This document shows, one piece after another, positions 10,246-21,200 of a stretch of 64,000 nt of DNA. The stretch comes from Gentiana macrophylla (lineage: Eukaryota > Streptophyta > Magnoliopsida > Gentianales > Gentianaceae). A model generated the notes under the pieces. The model was not told the DNA's origin and did no database searches. It saw only the letters and a list, made by a program, of their open reading frames with translations. Numbering within the stretch: position 1 is the first letter of the stretch; each line of letters opens with the position of its first letter. The stretch spans positions 95,186,316 through 95,250,315 of the forward strand of contig CM047810.1 of the NCBI GenBank assembly GCA_026214975.1, written 5' to 3'. Position numbers and translations under genes: made by a program.

Positions 10246-11629
10246 CCCACGATTTCTTGGTGGGAGGGGGCTCTCTTTTAGGGGAGGTTCTAACACGGAG
10301 AGGTTCTAACACTGAGGCTCAGGTGGCCGTATATGACAAGACAATCTAGGCCAATGCAGCTTTAGATTAATGAAGCTGTGTGGTTTATATTATCTTGCGT
10401 AATGCAACTCCTTCTTTAGGCTAGAATTTCCCCTCTTTTAGTGTATTAGTTTTTTTTTTTAATTTTTATAATCATTATTAGAAATTTATTTTGACCGGTC
10501 TTTATAACTATAACAATTAGGAATTATATTGGGAAAAAAAAAACACTTAATGCGGTTTCACTAATCCTTGGTTTTTTTTAATTTTATTTTCTTTCTTTTT
10601 CCCACAAGTTCTCTGTGCATTTTTCCTTCTCAATAATAGCTATGATAACTGTGAACTTTAAAAAAAAAAATTATATATATATATATAGCTATGATTGTGT
10701 GATAGGAACTGAAAGTTTTGCCTCCCGTGCTTTCCAATTGATTTTAATTTTCTCAGCTGTCTAGTGTGTGGAAAAATATAAAGTGCTAATCTTTATTTTT
10801 ATGATGGCATAAGTGCTAATTTTTATTTTTATTTTTATGGCATAAAGTGGGTTTATTGCATTATGAACGGCAAATAATTGTTAATTTTCAATCTGCTGTA
10901 AGAAAAGAAATATTACAATTATAGATAATTAGGAATAGTATGATATTATTCAAAATATTATCTCTTTTGTTTTGACACCTCATTTGATATCTTTGCATCG
11001 TTATTCATTTAATTTAATGTCGAAATTCATTTTCACTTATTGAATTTCAAATAATAAAAAATTTCAAGGCTGAATATTAAAATTTATGACTGAATATGGT
11101 CATTTTATCAACAAAAAAAAAAGGCTTTATTGTTAAAAAGGACAAAATAAGAGTGGAAATATGTAAAAAGAACAGTGGAATTTTTTATTGGGTGAAAAGG
11201 ACAAACCAAACAGTGGAATAGTGGATTAAAATCAGAAAGATAATCTGACCAACAATGATTTTTGAGTAATAAATGTTGAAATTGTCCTTTAACACGTGAT
11301 TTTTTTTCCACTGTCCTTAATCCTATTTTTCAACTTTTTTTTGTCCTTTATTACCACTCCCCCAAAAAAAAAAGGTCATTGTGCTCTTAAGGCGAGAAGA
11401 GCACGTAAAAATAAAAATTAGTAAAAGAATTATCGTTTTTTTCCAGTGGAATATGATTTTTTTTTCCCCTTGTAATAAGCTTGTTATTTAAACAAAACTT
11501 TTGTAACGATGTCCTTTTCAAACTGGAAAGTATGGTAGACATTAGACGGGAAAAGAATACCGCACAAAAGAGTGATGAAATGTATTAAGATATACTTCTG
11601 GAATGGAAGGGCAATGGTTGGATCACATT
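10246..11629. other. AMT1 3' flank and AT-rich intergenic DNA
   Basis: The 3' UTR presumably lies in the first 200-400 bp, but no single polyadenylation signal stands out. A short AT microsatellite sits at 10671-10687. Between 11100 and 11340 there are GGACAAA / ACAGTGGAATTT repeats resembling a decayed MITE. No further gene is seen. Confidence 0.45.
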
Positions 11630-11833
11630 GATTTGGTGATAGGTTGAATTTTGCCCTCCTTTATGTGTTATCTTTTAGGCTATGTTTGGATGAAAGAAAA
11701 CAAGAGGAAAAGAAAAGAAAAGAAGGGGATGAGTGGATTTGGTGATAGGTTGATTTTTGCCCTTTATATGTTGTCTTTTAGGCTAGGTTTGGATAAAAAG
11801 AAATAAGAGGAAAAGAATATAAGGGGAAGGGTG
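11630..11833. repeat. Tandem duplication, two ~105-bp units
   Basis: GATTTGGTGATAGGTTGA, TTTTGCCCT, GTCTTTTAGGCTA, GTTTGGAT and a purine-rich AAGAGGAAAAGAA block recur in the same order from 11630 and again from 11736. Noncoding. Confidence 0.65.
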
Positions 11834-12711
11834 GAAATTATTTTTTTTTCTCCGGAAACTAAATATACACACGCACACACACCACCTCTAATACAAAAGT
11901 GTAGGATGGAAAGAGAAAATCAATTCCATCTAATAGAGGATACATTCTATTAAACTATGCTAAGAAGAAAATAAACTTTATCAATACGAAATCGAACTCC
12001 AACACCGTTGGGAGATATTCTATAGCCCACAACTAACAGCACACAACATCCGGAAGGTACGTTGGTATCTGTGTCATCATAGATATGCAAATAAAAAAGT
12101 CTTCATGACAAACTGAACAAAATACAAAACTCATAGCTGAGACACACTAAAAATTACGGACTTCAACACACAGATTCAAGATACTCATAGACTTACTAGA
12201 TTTACTTAACTAGCTATCAAAAAATAAAATTAGAAAAGAAAATTTGTAAAGATACTTATCAAAGAATCAGAAACCGATTCAAATGAGTAGACACCACGGA
12301 CAATTCAAAGCACGATTCCCACCAAGAACCACTCATTGGAACATTGAGAACACTACTAGCTCGGATCTAGAATAGTCTTCTTGTTTAATCATCTTCCCAA
12401 TATTCATCTAGAATTGGATTCAGACTTTAAAACCACCCAGAACACAATCAAACAACTCAGAAACACTCACATTAAGATCATAAGACTCAAATCTGTTTTG
12501 ACTCTGTCAAGAATAATAAGCTCGATTCTTGACCTAACAGAGATTCAATCATCTACTAGACTCGAGGTACTAAATATTGTTTACTAACACTTGATAAAAA
12601 CACTCAGACCAAATAACTACACAAGCACAAAGTGTTTTTGTAAAAGCATGAAAATGCTCGATAAGAAAAAAAAGTCTAATCGGTTAACGTTAGAACATGG
12701 GATTTATACAC
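11834..12711. other. Unassigned intergenic DNA
   Basis: Moderately AT-rich with ACAC runs near 11868-11884. A 68-codon ORF (12381-12587) has no recognisable motif. Nothing supported. Confidence 0.35.
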
Positions 12712-13255
12712 TGTTGAAATTGATGAAATTGAAAATACAAGACAAAATAAAATGAGGAAATCTCATTAATCAGTAAAAATGAACAAGTTAAGTTACAATG
12801 GTGTTGATCGTGAAGTGTTTATAAGGTATACTTCACTACAACGGTCATATTCTGTTATAACAGAATTAAGAGGAAGTTACAACAGAATTAAACAATTCAT
12901 GGATTTAGATGCAATGTCTCTACTGAATCTCCTGGTCTTCTTCTAGGCTAAATTCTTCAAGTCATCTGATCTGATCACATATGAATCCTCTCAGCTGAAT
13001 ATTCTGGATTATGCGTACATGCACATCTTCTTTCATCCAACTGTGATATCCCACATTGGAAGTGGGGGAAGCGCATCACCACCATATAAGTGTGAGACAT
13101 AAATGTCTTGTCAACTTGGGTTAGCCCTTTTAGACCAAGCGAGAACGACGGTCTAAGCAGTTGACCGGACCATTTATGACTCATTTAGCGCTACCAGTCC
13201 TGGGGTCTTGGGGCGTTACACCAACACTCCTTTATCCATACTATATATCGTAACA
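12712..13255 (-). repeat. Copia LTR on the minus strand
   Basis: Plus-strand ends are TGTTGAAATT and CGTAACA. Read on the minus strand it begins TGTTACGATATATAG directly after the purine tract GAGAGGGGT (13256-13264 reversed) and the words CACTCTCAGCTTGA, the same 3'-end arrangement as at 4465-4490. The LTR carries a 179-bp inserted solo LTR, so its own length is about 360 bp. Confidence 0.6.
13042..13220. repeat. 179-bp TRIM-like solo LTR
   Basis: The ends TGTGATATCCCACATTGG and GGGGCGTTACA give TG...CA in both directions. It is flanked by an exact 5-bp TSD CCAAC (13037-13041 and 13221-13225). TGTGATATCCCACAT / TGTAACGCCCC termini are typical of tiny terminal-repeat elements in plants. I looked for the 5S rRNA-like core of Cassandra elements and did not find it. 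Confidence 0.75.
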
Positions 13256-13298
13256 ACCCCTCTCAAGCTGAGAGTGGTGAATGAAAAATCTTGCACAT

Positions 13299-13773
13299 TG
13301 ATGTGATCCATGGTGGGCGTCAAAAGGAAGGAAAATAGAAATTCATGGTGATGCAAAAGAGGCGCAATTATTAATGTTATTGGTTAGATAGTCTTTGTTA
13401 TCCCACATTGGTTATATTGTCCTTTATTTTTGTTATTATTTTTATTTATTGTTATTTTGTCCCACATTCTAAAATTAGCAATTGATTGGACTGAGTCAGA
13501 AATTTATATAAGGCACATATGTTGTTCTTTTACAAGACAGTTTAATTTTGAGTGAAAATTTGATTAAGTCTTCTGACTTGTTAACCACTTGCGAGTGAGG
13601 ATCTCTTCGTTGTAGAGTTCCACCCCTTAGAGAACTTATCAGTGCCTTTTGAGCAAGCGTTGTGGCGTTCTTGCCAACGTTCTTAGGTTGGATTATCTAA
13701 GATCGTTGTTTCGAGCTCGTTACTGATTTCCTTTAGAAGGTCCCAGGGCAAATCTCGTTCTCGATTTGTATCA
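13299..13773 (+). repeat. 5' LTR of the 2.94-kb gypsy element
   Basis: TGATGTGATCC...GTATCA. A TTTATATAAGG promoter element lies near 13502. The partner is at 15768-16238. Confidence 0.9.
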
Positions 13774-13775
13774 TT

Positions 13776-13787
13776 TGGTATCAGAGC
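13776..13787 (+). other. Primer binding site (initiator tRNA-Met)
   Basis: TGGTATCAGAGC, two bases after the 5' LTR, is complementary to the 3' end of plant initiator tRNA-Met. Confidence 0.9.
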
Positions 13788-13859
13788 TTTCGGTTGACTA
13801 AAGGTAATCAAATATCCCTTTTTGTTCTTGTTTTTCTTCTTGTCCTCTACGTTTCATAT

Positions 13860-14440
13860 TCCAAAAAAAAAAAGAAAAAAAAAAATCTCAGCCTTGTTCT
13901 TATTGTTTTTCCTGCATAGTATTAATAAAATAAAATAAAAATAAAAATCATTTTTTCTTTTTTCTCTTTTTCGAGCCTTCATCCTTGTTTCTTGCATATT
14001 CATAAACAAAATAATATAAAACCCAGCCCATTGTTTGTTTCCTGCGTTGATCTTCCAAAAAAAAAATATTTCCAGGATCTTCTTGTCTTGCTTTTATTCT
14101 TCTTGCATCGTAGTGATTCCACAAAAGAAGAAGACACATAAAAAAATTCAGCCTTTAATATTATTCTTGCGTAGATCTACCTCAATCAATAAAATAATCT
14201 TTTTTTTTTCCAGATCTTGAACTTTCTTGCATATATTTGCCATAAACCAAAAAAAAAAAAAGAGGACATATAATTACGTGGGAATCACACCCATGTGTGA
14301 CATTTTTCACACCCGTGTAATTCTGTAGTCCAAAAAAAAAAAAGACCCCTTTATACGAGTTATTCACACCCTGCTGTGAAATTTCTCACACCCGTGAAAT
14401 TTTGTTAGTCAAAAAAAAAATTTATTTTCCCTTTTCTTTC
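13860..14440 (+). other. A-rich leader of the 2.94-kb gypsy element
   Basis: Noncoding leader between PBS and ORF with repeated A9-A12 runs and repeated TTCTTGCATA and TCACACCCGTG motifs. The small ORFs there come from low complexity. Confidence 0.5.
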
Positions 14441-14666
14441 AATCTTCTTTCTTAATCCTAAACTATTCATTCTTAGCTCTCTCCTCATACTTCTACATCC
14501 CTTCCATACCCATTCCACTCATCTACTATCTTAGTGTCCTTTGTAGGATCGTTGGTTTCGATTGTTACACCTCGCTCGATTCTCTGATTTGTTTCAAAAG
14601 GGGCTACTTTACAACTTGGAGAGTGGGTGAGTGAAACACGAGAGTTGTGAGGTCGAATCTTGCATA

Positions 14667-15775
14667 ATGTCAGAAAGAGATAGTAGTGTGCAAGGTGTTG
14701 TTGAAAGAGATTTTTTTCGTCCACGTTGCTTAATTGGTGAGAGGCAATGTTCTATGATTATTGAGCCGAACTATTGTGCTAACTTAGCTAGTACGTATGT
14801 GATCAGTAAGTTATCGATTCCCACTATTCCTCATCCCCACCCTTATGAGTTGCAGAGGATTAGTGATAAGGGTGCGATACGAGTTACCCAACAAGCATTG
14901 ATTGCGTTCAAATTTAGTTTATATGAAGATGAGGTGTTGTGTGATGTAGTTCCGATGCCCGAGAGCCACATTCTACTTGGGAAACCATGGAAAACTTCTA
15001 GGAAGGTGGCATATAATGACCCTATGGACAGATACACAGTATGCCATGAAGGGAAAAGGTTTAAACTTCTTCCGTTATCCCCCGAAGAGGCTCACAAAGA
15101 TAAGGTTCGAGTCACTAAAACCTTTGAGGAGCACGTAATGGAAAACAAAGCTCGTTTGAAAATTGAAACCGAAAAAGAAAAAGAATTGGTGGAACAGAAA
15201 ATGAAGAGATTGTTAACATTCGTGAGGAGGAGTTGACAAACGATGAAGATACGAGTGTATTAGAGATGAATATTGAGAATCCAGCATTGGCGGAGATCGT
15301 GGAGAAAAAAGTGAAGGAGGCAAATGAAGCTTCTATATTAATAAATAATTGTTCGAGTTCTTCCTTGTTGTCTATGCAGGTACATGGCGATTACCCCATT
15401 GAGGAGAGCTCGTTCCCTACGGTGGTTCTTGATCGTGACTTCATTAGTGGCAAACCTGAGCACACTTTTCAAGATCCTTTTGCTACGCGTGTTGATGATT
15501 ATCCATCATTGAGTTGTTATGAATATGTTGCTGCCACTTCGATCTTTATCAACATTTATATGAAGACGAGTGTTTGTTCTTATGTTCCATTGGTGAAGCC
15601 TGAATCGTCGTTTCAACATTCCATTGATTTGGAGCTGTATATTCGCTTTATATTTGATCCTGGTATATCTTTGAAGATTTTTGTGGTTTGTTCAAGATTG
15701 GTTCAAGATGCTGAACTATACGACATCCTTTTGATTCGAGGACGAATCCTTTCCAACCGGGAGGGAATGATGTGA
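14667..15775 (+). pseudogene. Retroviral-like aspartic protease-region protein, frameshifted
   Basis: The first part (14667-15236, 189 aa) matches the gypsy protease region: ANLASTYVISKL, HPHPYELQRISDKG, DEVLCDVVPM, HILLGKPW, DRYTV and a lysine/glutamate-rich tail. The catalytic D-[SG]-G is replaced by E-P-N (codons from 14763), so protease activity is not expected. The reading shifts frame near 15195, at an A-run, into a second open stretch to 15775 that overlaps by 4 bp and ends in a linker-like domain (YDILLIRGRILSNREGMM) just before the 3' LTR. The first true ATG of the second part is 15266. The two parts probably formed one protein. No gag zinc knuckle or pol is present. Confidence 0.75.
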
Positions 15776-16238
15776 TCCATGGTGGGCGTCAAAAGGAAGG
15801 AAAATAGAAATCCATGGTGATGCAAAAGAGGCGCAATTATTTATGTTATTGGTTAGATAGTCTTTGTTATCCCACATTGGTTATATTGTCTTTTATTTTT
15901 GTTATTATTTTTATTTATTGTTATTTTGTCCCACATTGCTAAATTAGCAATTGGACTTGGAGTCTGTAGCCTATATAAGGCACATAGGTTGTTCTTTTAC
16001 AAGACAGTTTAATTTTGAGTGAAAATTTGATTAAGTCTTCTGACTTGTTAACCACTTGCGAGTGAGGATCTCTTCGTTGTAGAGTTCCACCCCTTAGAGA
16101 ACTTATCAGCGCCTTGAGCAAGCGTTGTGGCGTTCTTGCCAACGTTCTTAGGTTGGATTATCTAAGATCGTTGTTTCGAGCTCGTTATTGATTTCCTTTA
16201 GAAGGTCCAAGGGCAAATCTCGTTCTTGAATCGTATCA
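15768..16238 (+). repeat. 3' LTR of the 2.94-kb gypsy element
   Basis: It starts right after the purine tract GGGAGGGAA and ends GTATCA, followed by the TSD CACAT. Confidence 0.9.
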
Positions 16239-16243
16239 CACAT

Positions 16244-16400
16244 CCTGTAAGCTCTAAGCCTTTCTGACATTGCCTGCTTGCTAGAAGCATGACAACTCTA
16301 AATCATCGATTAAGATGGATTTGATGTCATCTCTTTCCATGTCTGATATGGAAGACATTCAACCTAATCATTTGGAATTCAGTTAAGTATATATTATGAA
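16244..16400 (-). pseudogene. Continuation of the minus-strand copia 3' end
   Basis: This joins 13256-13293 if the 2.94-kb element and one TSD copy are removed. On the minus strand it reads ...LRAYRMCKIFHSPLSA-stop into the purine tract of the LTR at 12712-13255. It is too decayed to define domains. 16400-16640 is AT-rich with no assignment. Confidence 0.4.
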
Positions 16401-16639
16401 TAAGGACGTGATGTAAGTCAACTATATGATACATTTTACGATGTTTTTACCTCACTTCTCATACATTTATCAATGTTTTCATATCAACTTGAGCAATTAT
16501 TGGGAAGATTTGGACCATTTTATAAATGGTAAATATTATAAAAACCAACTCTTTTGTCGATTATATAGGCTTATTAGCCAATTTTTTTATCGGATTTACG
16601 TGGGGTATCTTTGTGTTTTTGCTTTGTAGCACAGATGCC

Positions 16640-16815
16640 AAGGCTAGAAGCTCAGGAATTAGAGTGTCAAGCTCAATATTTGAGTTGGGATGGCTCACGC
16701 CAATAACTACTGGCGCACTCCAGTGGTGTTCAAATCTATCAGAGAGTCTCCCTTTATAATTGGCTCACGCCAATATCAAATGGCGCACGCCGATTAGTTT
16801 GAAGTTGCCGCCAAG
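16640..16815 (+). repeat. Left part of a gypsy-type LTR split by the hAT element
   Basis: Contains repeated GGCTCACGCCAAT / TGGCGCACGCC words that continue after the hAT element at 41990-42090 (TTGGCGCACACCAATT, GTCCACGCCAATTTGGCGG). Its left boundary is not clear. 16808-16815 is the hAT TSD copy CCGCCAAG. Confidence 0.55.
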
Positions 16816-18167
16816 TAGTGGTGTTCTTATTAAACGAACATGTTCGAGTCTGTTCATTTGTTAAACGAACATAACATCTCGTTCGAATTCAGCTCGAAAA
16901 CATGAGCATAATGTTCGAGCTCGAGCTCGAGCTCGGCTCGTGAATGCTCATGTTCGAGCTCGAGCTCGGCTCGCGAAATAAAAATTTCTATACAGAGGCT
17001 TGTATATGGCTGGTTGACCACACCAATACATACTTTTTCAACTAAACATATACATAAAAGAGTATGGTACTATGCTGCCCAGCACTTATACATACTTTTT
17101 GAGCTAAACATTCACAAAATAAAATCTGATACAGAACTTAAATAGAAGTCTGTCAGAAGTTACATAGAAGTTTTGCCAAAAGCCTAACACTTCACAAAAT
17201 AATGGTCAACATTTCTCAAAATAATCATAGCACAAAAGCTTAGTATGCTATCATTGATCAGAAGTATAATACATCAAAAACAACAATTCCAAATCTTGTA
17301 CTTGATCAATTAGCAACAACTACACTTTTCCCCATACTGTAACTTGAAATAAACGACAAGTGAATTAGGATTTAGTGGAAAGAAAAGAGTTCAACATTGG
17401 AATACTAAAATTTACACCTTAAAATCATCACTATAGTGACCATATAAAACCATAGACCACATGTGATCAACACCAGATTGTTAAATGTGATCTTCAGTAA
17501 CCAACCTAACAAATTTAACTTTATACTCTCTTTTTAAGATTGGTATCAAAATACATGTGCATACAAATACAACTTCTTATGATCCACACCTCATATATAA
17601 ACAGTAATAGACAATCCATAATGTCATAAACTAAACTACAAACATTTGATCAGAAGACAATCACACATATGACATATGATATGCTAGACACTAGCCAACC
17701 AAAGTGAAGTAACACATGCTTCCAACATAAGAAAGAACTTCCAACTCAAACTTGAAAGACCAAACCCAATTTCAATTTAGCAACAACACCAACAGCACCT
17801 TAAATTGTAGACTGTGCACCAACTGTGAAAAAGTAAGGATAAAATCAAAATGTTTTATTTTTTTCACGTACCTTTGAACCACAAAATAGCTAATATACAT
17901 TCATTAGTTTCTCCTCCCATTAAGACTTAAATTCTGCAAAAAGATGGTTAAGAAAAGAGAGCCATTAAATCAAAATAAACCCAACTTATTTAGCATTTAA
18001 ATGAACCATAAGAAAAGCCTAAATTTAAAAGAAACACCTGAAATCGGGCAGTGGTATTTTTTCATACGCTTTCGAAATGTCATCTTCTTCTTCATTCTAT
18101 AAAAAGGAAATAATACAAAAATTACTGAGACAATTGTTAATAAAATTCCAGCTTTATAAAAACACAA
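16816..18167 (-). other. 3' noncoding region of the hAT element
   Basis: AT-rich with subterminal GAGCTCGAGCTCGG repeats at 16905-16975. No coding sequence is seen between the terminus and the transposase stop codon. Confidence 0.6.
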
Positions 18168-19498
18168 TTAATGGCGGGGTATCCATACCCGAGCTATCCT
18201 CTTTAAGCCATTCATGCAACGAACCCAATCTCTACCACATAATAACATTTGCACTGTATTTACCGACAAAGAAGCCCGACGATCATCGATTACCCTACCA
18301 CCAGCACTAAAGGTTGATTCTGAAGCCACACTAGTAATTGGAATCGACAAAATATCACTTGCCATCTTTGACAATATCGGAAACCGAAACCTCTCCCCTT
18401 TCCACCACTCAAGAACATCAAGATGAGCATCAGCATCACAATTGTACCTATTCTCATCCAAGTAGATGTCTAATTTTGACTTTTGAGGCGGGGATTTATC
18501 AACTTGACTCATTAACATATGAAACCTTGCTTTTCCAGTCACTACCTTTTGCCCACACATTTGATTTTCTTCACTTCCTCTAGAAGAATTACCAACTTCA
18601 CCAACTCGTTTCCTTTTACTCCTTTCTTTTCCTCCATCATTTGATGAGCTATGATTAGCAACGTACTCATCATATAGTTCATGCAATATTTTCAATATAT
18701 CATCAATATAAGTACGAGCATTATCACCATATATAACATCAAAGGAAACATTAATCACATTCATTTTATACCTTGGATCCAAAATAGCACCCAATGACAA
18801 CAACACATTAGTATCACCCCAATACTTATCAAACTTTTCTTGCATAGATGCAGCCATATTCCTAATCAGCTCGGACTCGTCTAAGGCCTTTTCATTCAAA
18901 AGTGCTTTAATCTCGTAAAGTTCGACAAGAAAAAGATTAGAAGTGGGATATTCACTGCCAGAAATAATATTAGTTATTACATTAAAAAGGGCCAAGAATT
19001 TGCATACTTCTTCCACTTTTCTCCACTCATATGGACTTGGAACATAATGAAAACCCGGATCAATATCCGCATACCTAGGAAACACATCTTTCACTTCTAT
19101 TGATGTAGCCAACATCACGTAAGTCCCATTCCACCTTATCTGACAATTCGAACTCAAAATTTTACAAGTCAAATGAAGCTGATCTCTTATTTTAGCAAAT
19201 TGAATAAGCCTAGATTCTGAAGCTTTCAAATACTTGATTCCTTCCCTAACAGTATCAGTCACATTTTCAATTTGCTTAAGACCGGTTTGCACCAAAATAT
19301 TGAGTATATGGGCACAACAACGTACATGGAACAATCTTCCCCCAATACTTAATTTTTTTCTTAAAATAAGATCCTCCTTAAGTTTCTTAACACATACATC
19401 ATTATAAGAAGCATTATCCACAGTTATAGTTGAAATTTTATCCTCAATTTCCCATTCAACAAAACATTTGTTTAGAGCATCAGCTATTATAACACCAC
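18168..19498 (-). pseudogene. hAT transposase, C-terminal part
   Basis: About 443 codons are open to the stop at 18168. They continue upstream of the first ATG (19421) to the solo LTR junction. Visible features are TVDNASYND (second catalytic Asp of the RNase H-like core), the CCAHILNILVQ and RLIQFAK blocks, the DPRYKM motif of the hAT RNase H-fold region, and the C-terminal dimerisation domain: LDVLEWWKGERFRFPILSKM, ASDILSIPITSVASESTFS (catalytic Glu) and GGRVIDDRRASLS. No internal stop occurs. The rest of the protein lies at 20635-21195 and 40905-41567. Known hAT proteins cut and paste the element through its short inverted repeats. This copy cannot be expressed whole because of the inserts. 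Confidence 0.93.
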
Positions 19499-19503
19499 TA
19501 TGT

Positions 19504-20634
19504 TTTTAGGAAATCACTAGTTTAACGCAGCGGAATTTAAAATTTGATTTCCTTTTACTAGATCGTTCTTCGTTTAATGCAATAAACACGTTAAGTAGTT
19601 TGACGGTTATACCTTGATGATCTATAAGATCGCCGCTTTGACCGTCAAATCATGGAGTAGTAATACGAGTCGCAAGCCGTCCACGCGTCCGGCCTCTATC
19701 GCTAATCCACACGAACTCCTCGCCGGAATCCTCCTTGGATTGCTATTGGAAAACTCCGGTTGCTAGACCGGTCTTTTTCCCCTCTCTCCAACTCACTATA
19801 GGATGCTTTCTATTTTACACAAGAACTATGAGCTCTTGCAATTGTGATGTACAAAAGAGCTTGACACCCACCTCTTATTTATAGCTAGAGGTGGCGCCCC
19901 ATATGTGTGGAGGAGAATAAACCTTTTCCCAATAAAGTAAGGAAAATCAATTAGATTGATTTATCTATTTAATCATAATTAATATTGCCAATATCTCATA
20001 TTGAATATAATTATCTTATTACCATACATCTATTTTTCCAAAATCAATTAATATCTTATATTAATATTATGGTAATCTTATTAATTAAAGTGCACAATCC
20101 AGGTGTATCCTTATACCCTAGATGTGGCGCCCCATATGCCAATTAATTGGCTTCCAGAATATTCTTTAATTAATATAATTTGTATATAATTAATATCTTG
20201 TATATTATTTATTCATAATAAATAAATATCACCATATTAATTTACCACTATAACCTTTATAGGCTAGAGATAAACTTTCCTTATATTGTTATTAACTATA
20301 ACCGCATTTTAATCCGACTCGATGTTCATATGTGTGTGACCCGATAGGCTTCCGAATATGTTGGCCGTAAACGCAAAGTGCAATTTACTAAAATGCCCTT
20401 CATGTTAACGATCACGGGATAGCATCTAACAACACACCGTGACCCCCAATCATTGGAAGAGTCAAAAGCAATGACTACTACCTTTCATGTGAAGCGATTC
20501 AGAACGTAAATCTATCATTTGTAATAATATCCATACGATCGTAATAAAGATATAACACGAACTAAATAGATCAGAATCGACCGACGCAGGTGGATCCGGC
20601 TCAACTCGATTGGGTTTAGGACACCTTTCCAACA
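19504..20634 (-). repeat. S-family solo LTR inside the hAT transposase
   Basis: Exact TSD TATGT (19499-19503 and 20635-20639). On the minus strand it starts TGTTGGAAAGGTGTCCTAAA and ends ...AACGCAGCGG region then GGAAATC on the plus strand. Length 1131 bp. It lacks a roughly 500-bp block present in the copy at 56259. Removing it plus one TSD joins the transposase reading CNVPPPH to SGVIIADALNKCF. Confidence 0.92.
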
Positions 20635-21195
20635 TATGTGGGGGTGGGACGTTACAAAAATTCAGCGCACGCTTTTGCAATACCCGATCACTATCAACAT
20701 AGTGTCCAGTCACTACCATGTACTGAATATGTTGGCCTGATTTCCATAAGTCAGTTGTAATGCTTATTCTGTTGATATCTTTTAAAGAATTCTTCAACTT
20801 TTTTTTTCACATTCATAAGTGGTAATGCAATCTGTTTTAACTGTGTGTCTACTAATTTGTTGATAAAATGGAGATAAAGATTTTATAAACTTGTTAAAAA
20901 GCATATGTTCCATCTTTAGAAAAGGATATTCATGTCCTAAAGTCATACGTGTTGCATTTTCTCTTACCGTTGCATGATCATAAGAGAAGTTGGTAATTGA
21001 AGTGTTCCCATTTGCATTTGTCTTGGTGAGGGACAACATTTGTTGCGTGTTTTTGCTTTTTTTTTTTGGATAAACACAGCTTCCTTTGCAAGCAGCTGCC
21101 CAGATGACGTCGGTAGCTCGTTGTGGCTCCACTTCCCGACTTGGCCAAAAACTCCTTACAATGATTACATTGTACTTTCACAACTCCACCATGTG
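20635..21195 (-). pseudogene. hAT transposase, middle part with zinc-finger half
   Basis: It encodes VQCNHCKEFLAKSGSGATTS and YRRHLGSC (a BED-type zinc finger), a linker, SITTDLWKSGQHIQYMVVTG (first catalytic Asp in TTDLW) and LNFCNVPPPH. Two frame breaks occur, both at A-runs on the coding strand (about 21059-21069 and 20798-20806), and together they restore the original frame. The N-terminal zinc-finger start is beyond the LTR element that enters at 21201. Confidence 0.88.
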
Positions 21196-21200
21196 ATACC

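Larger units (their letters stand above)
13299..16238 (+). mobile_element. Complete 2.94-kb non-autonomous gypsy-type LTR retrotransposon
   Basis: Two LTRs of 475 and 471 bp are nearly identical, with an exact TSD CACAT (13294-13298 and 16239-16243), a tRNA-Met-type PBS and a purine tract. The interior has only a protease-like remnant and no reverse transcriptase, RNase H or integrase, so it depends on proteins from another element. It is inserted in the 3' end of a minus-strand copia element. The close match between its LTRs suggests fairly recent movement. Confidence 0.9.

Noticed and set aside
13042..13220. Possible 5S rRNA-containing Cassandra LTR
   Set aside because: The termini fit, but neither strand shows the 5S A-box/C-box core.
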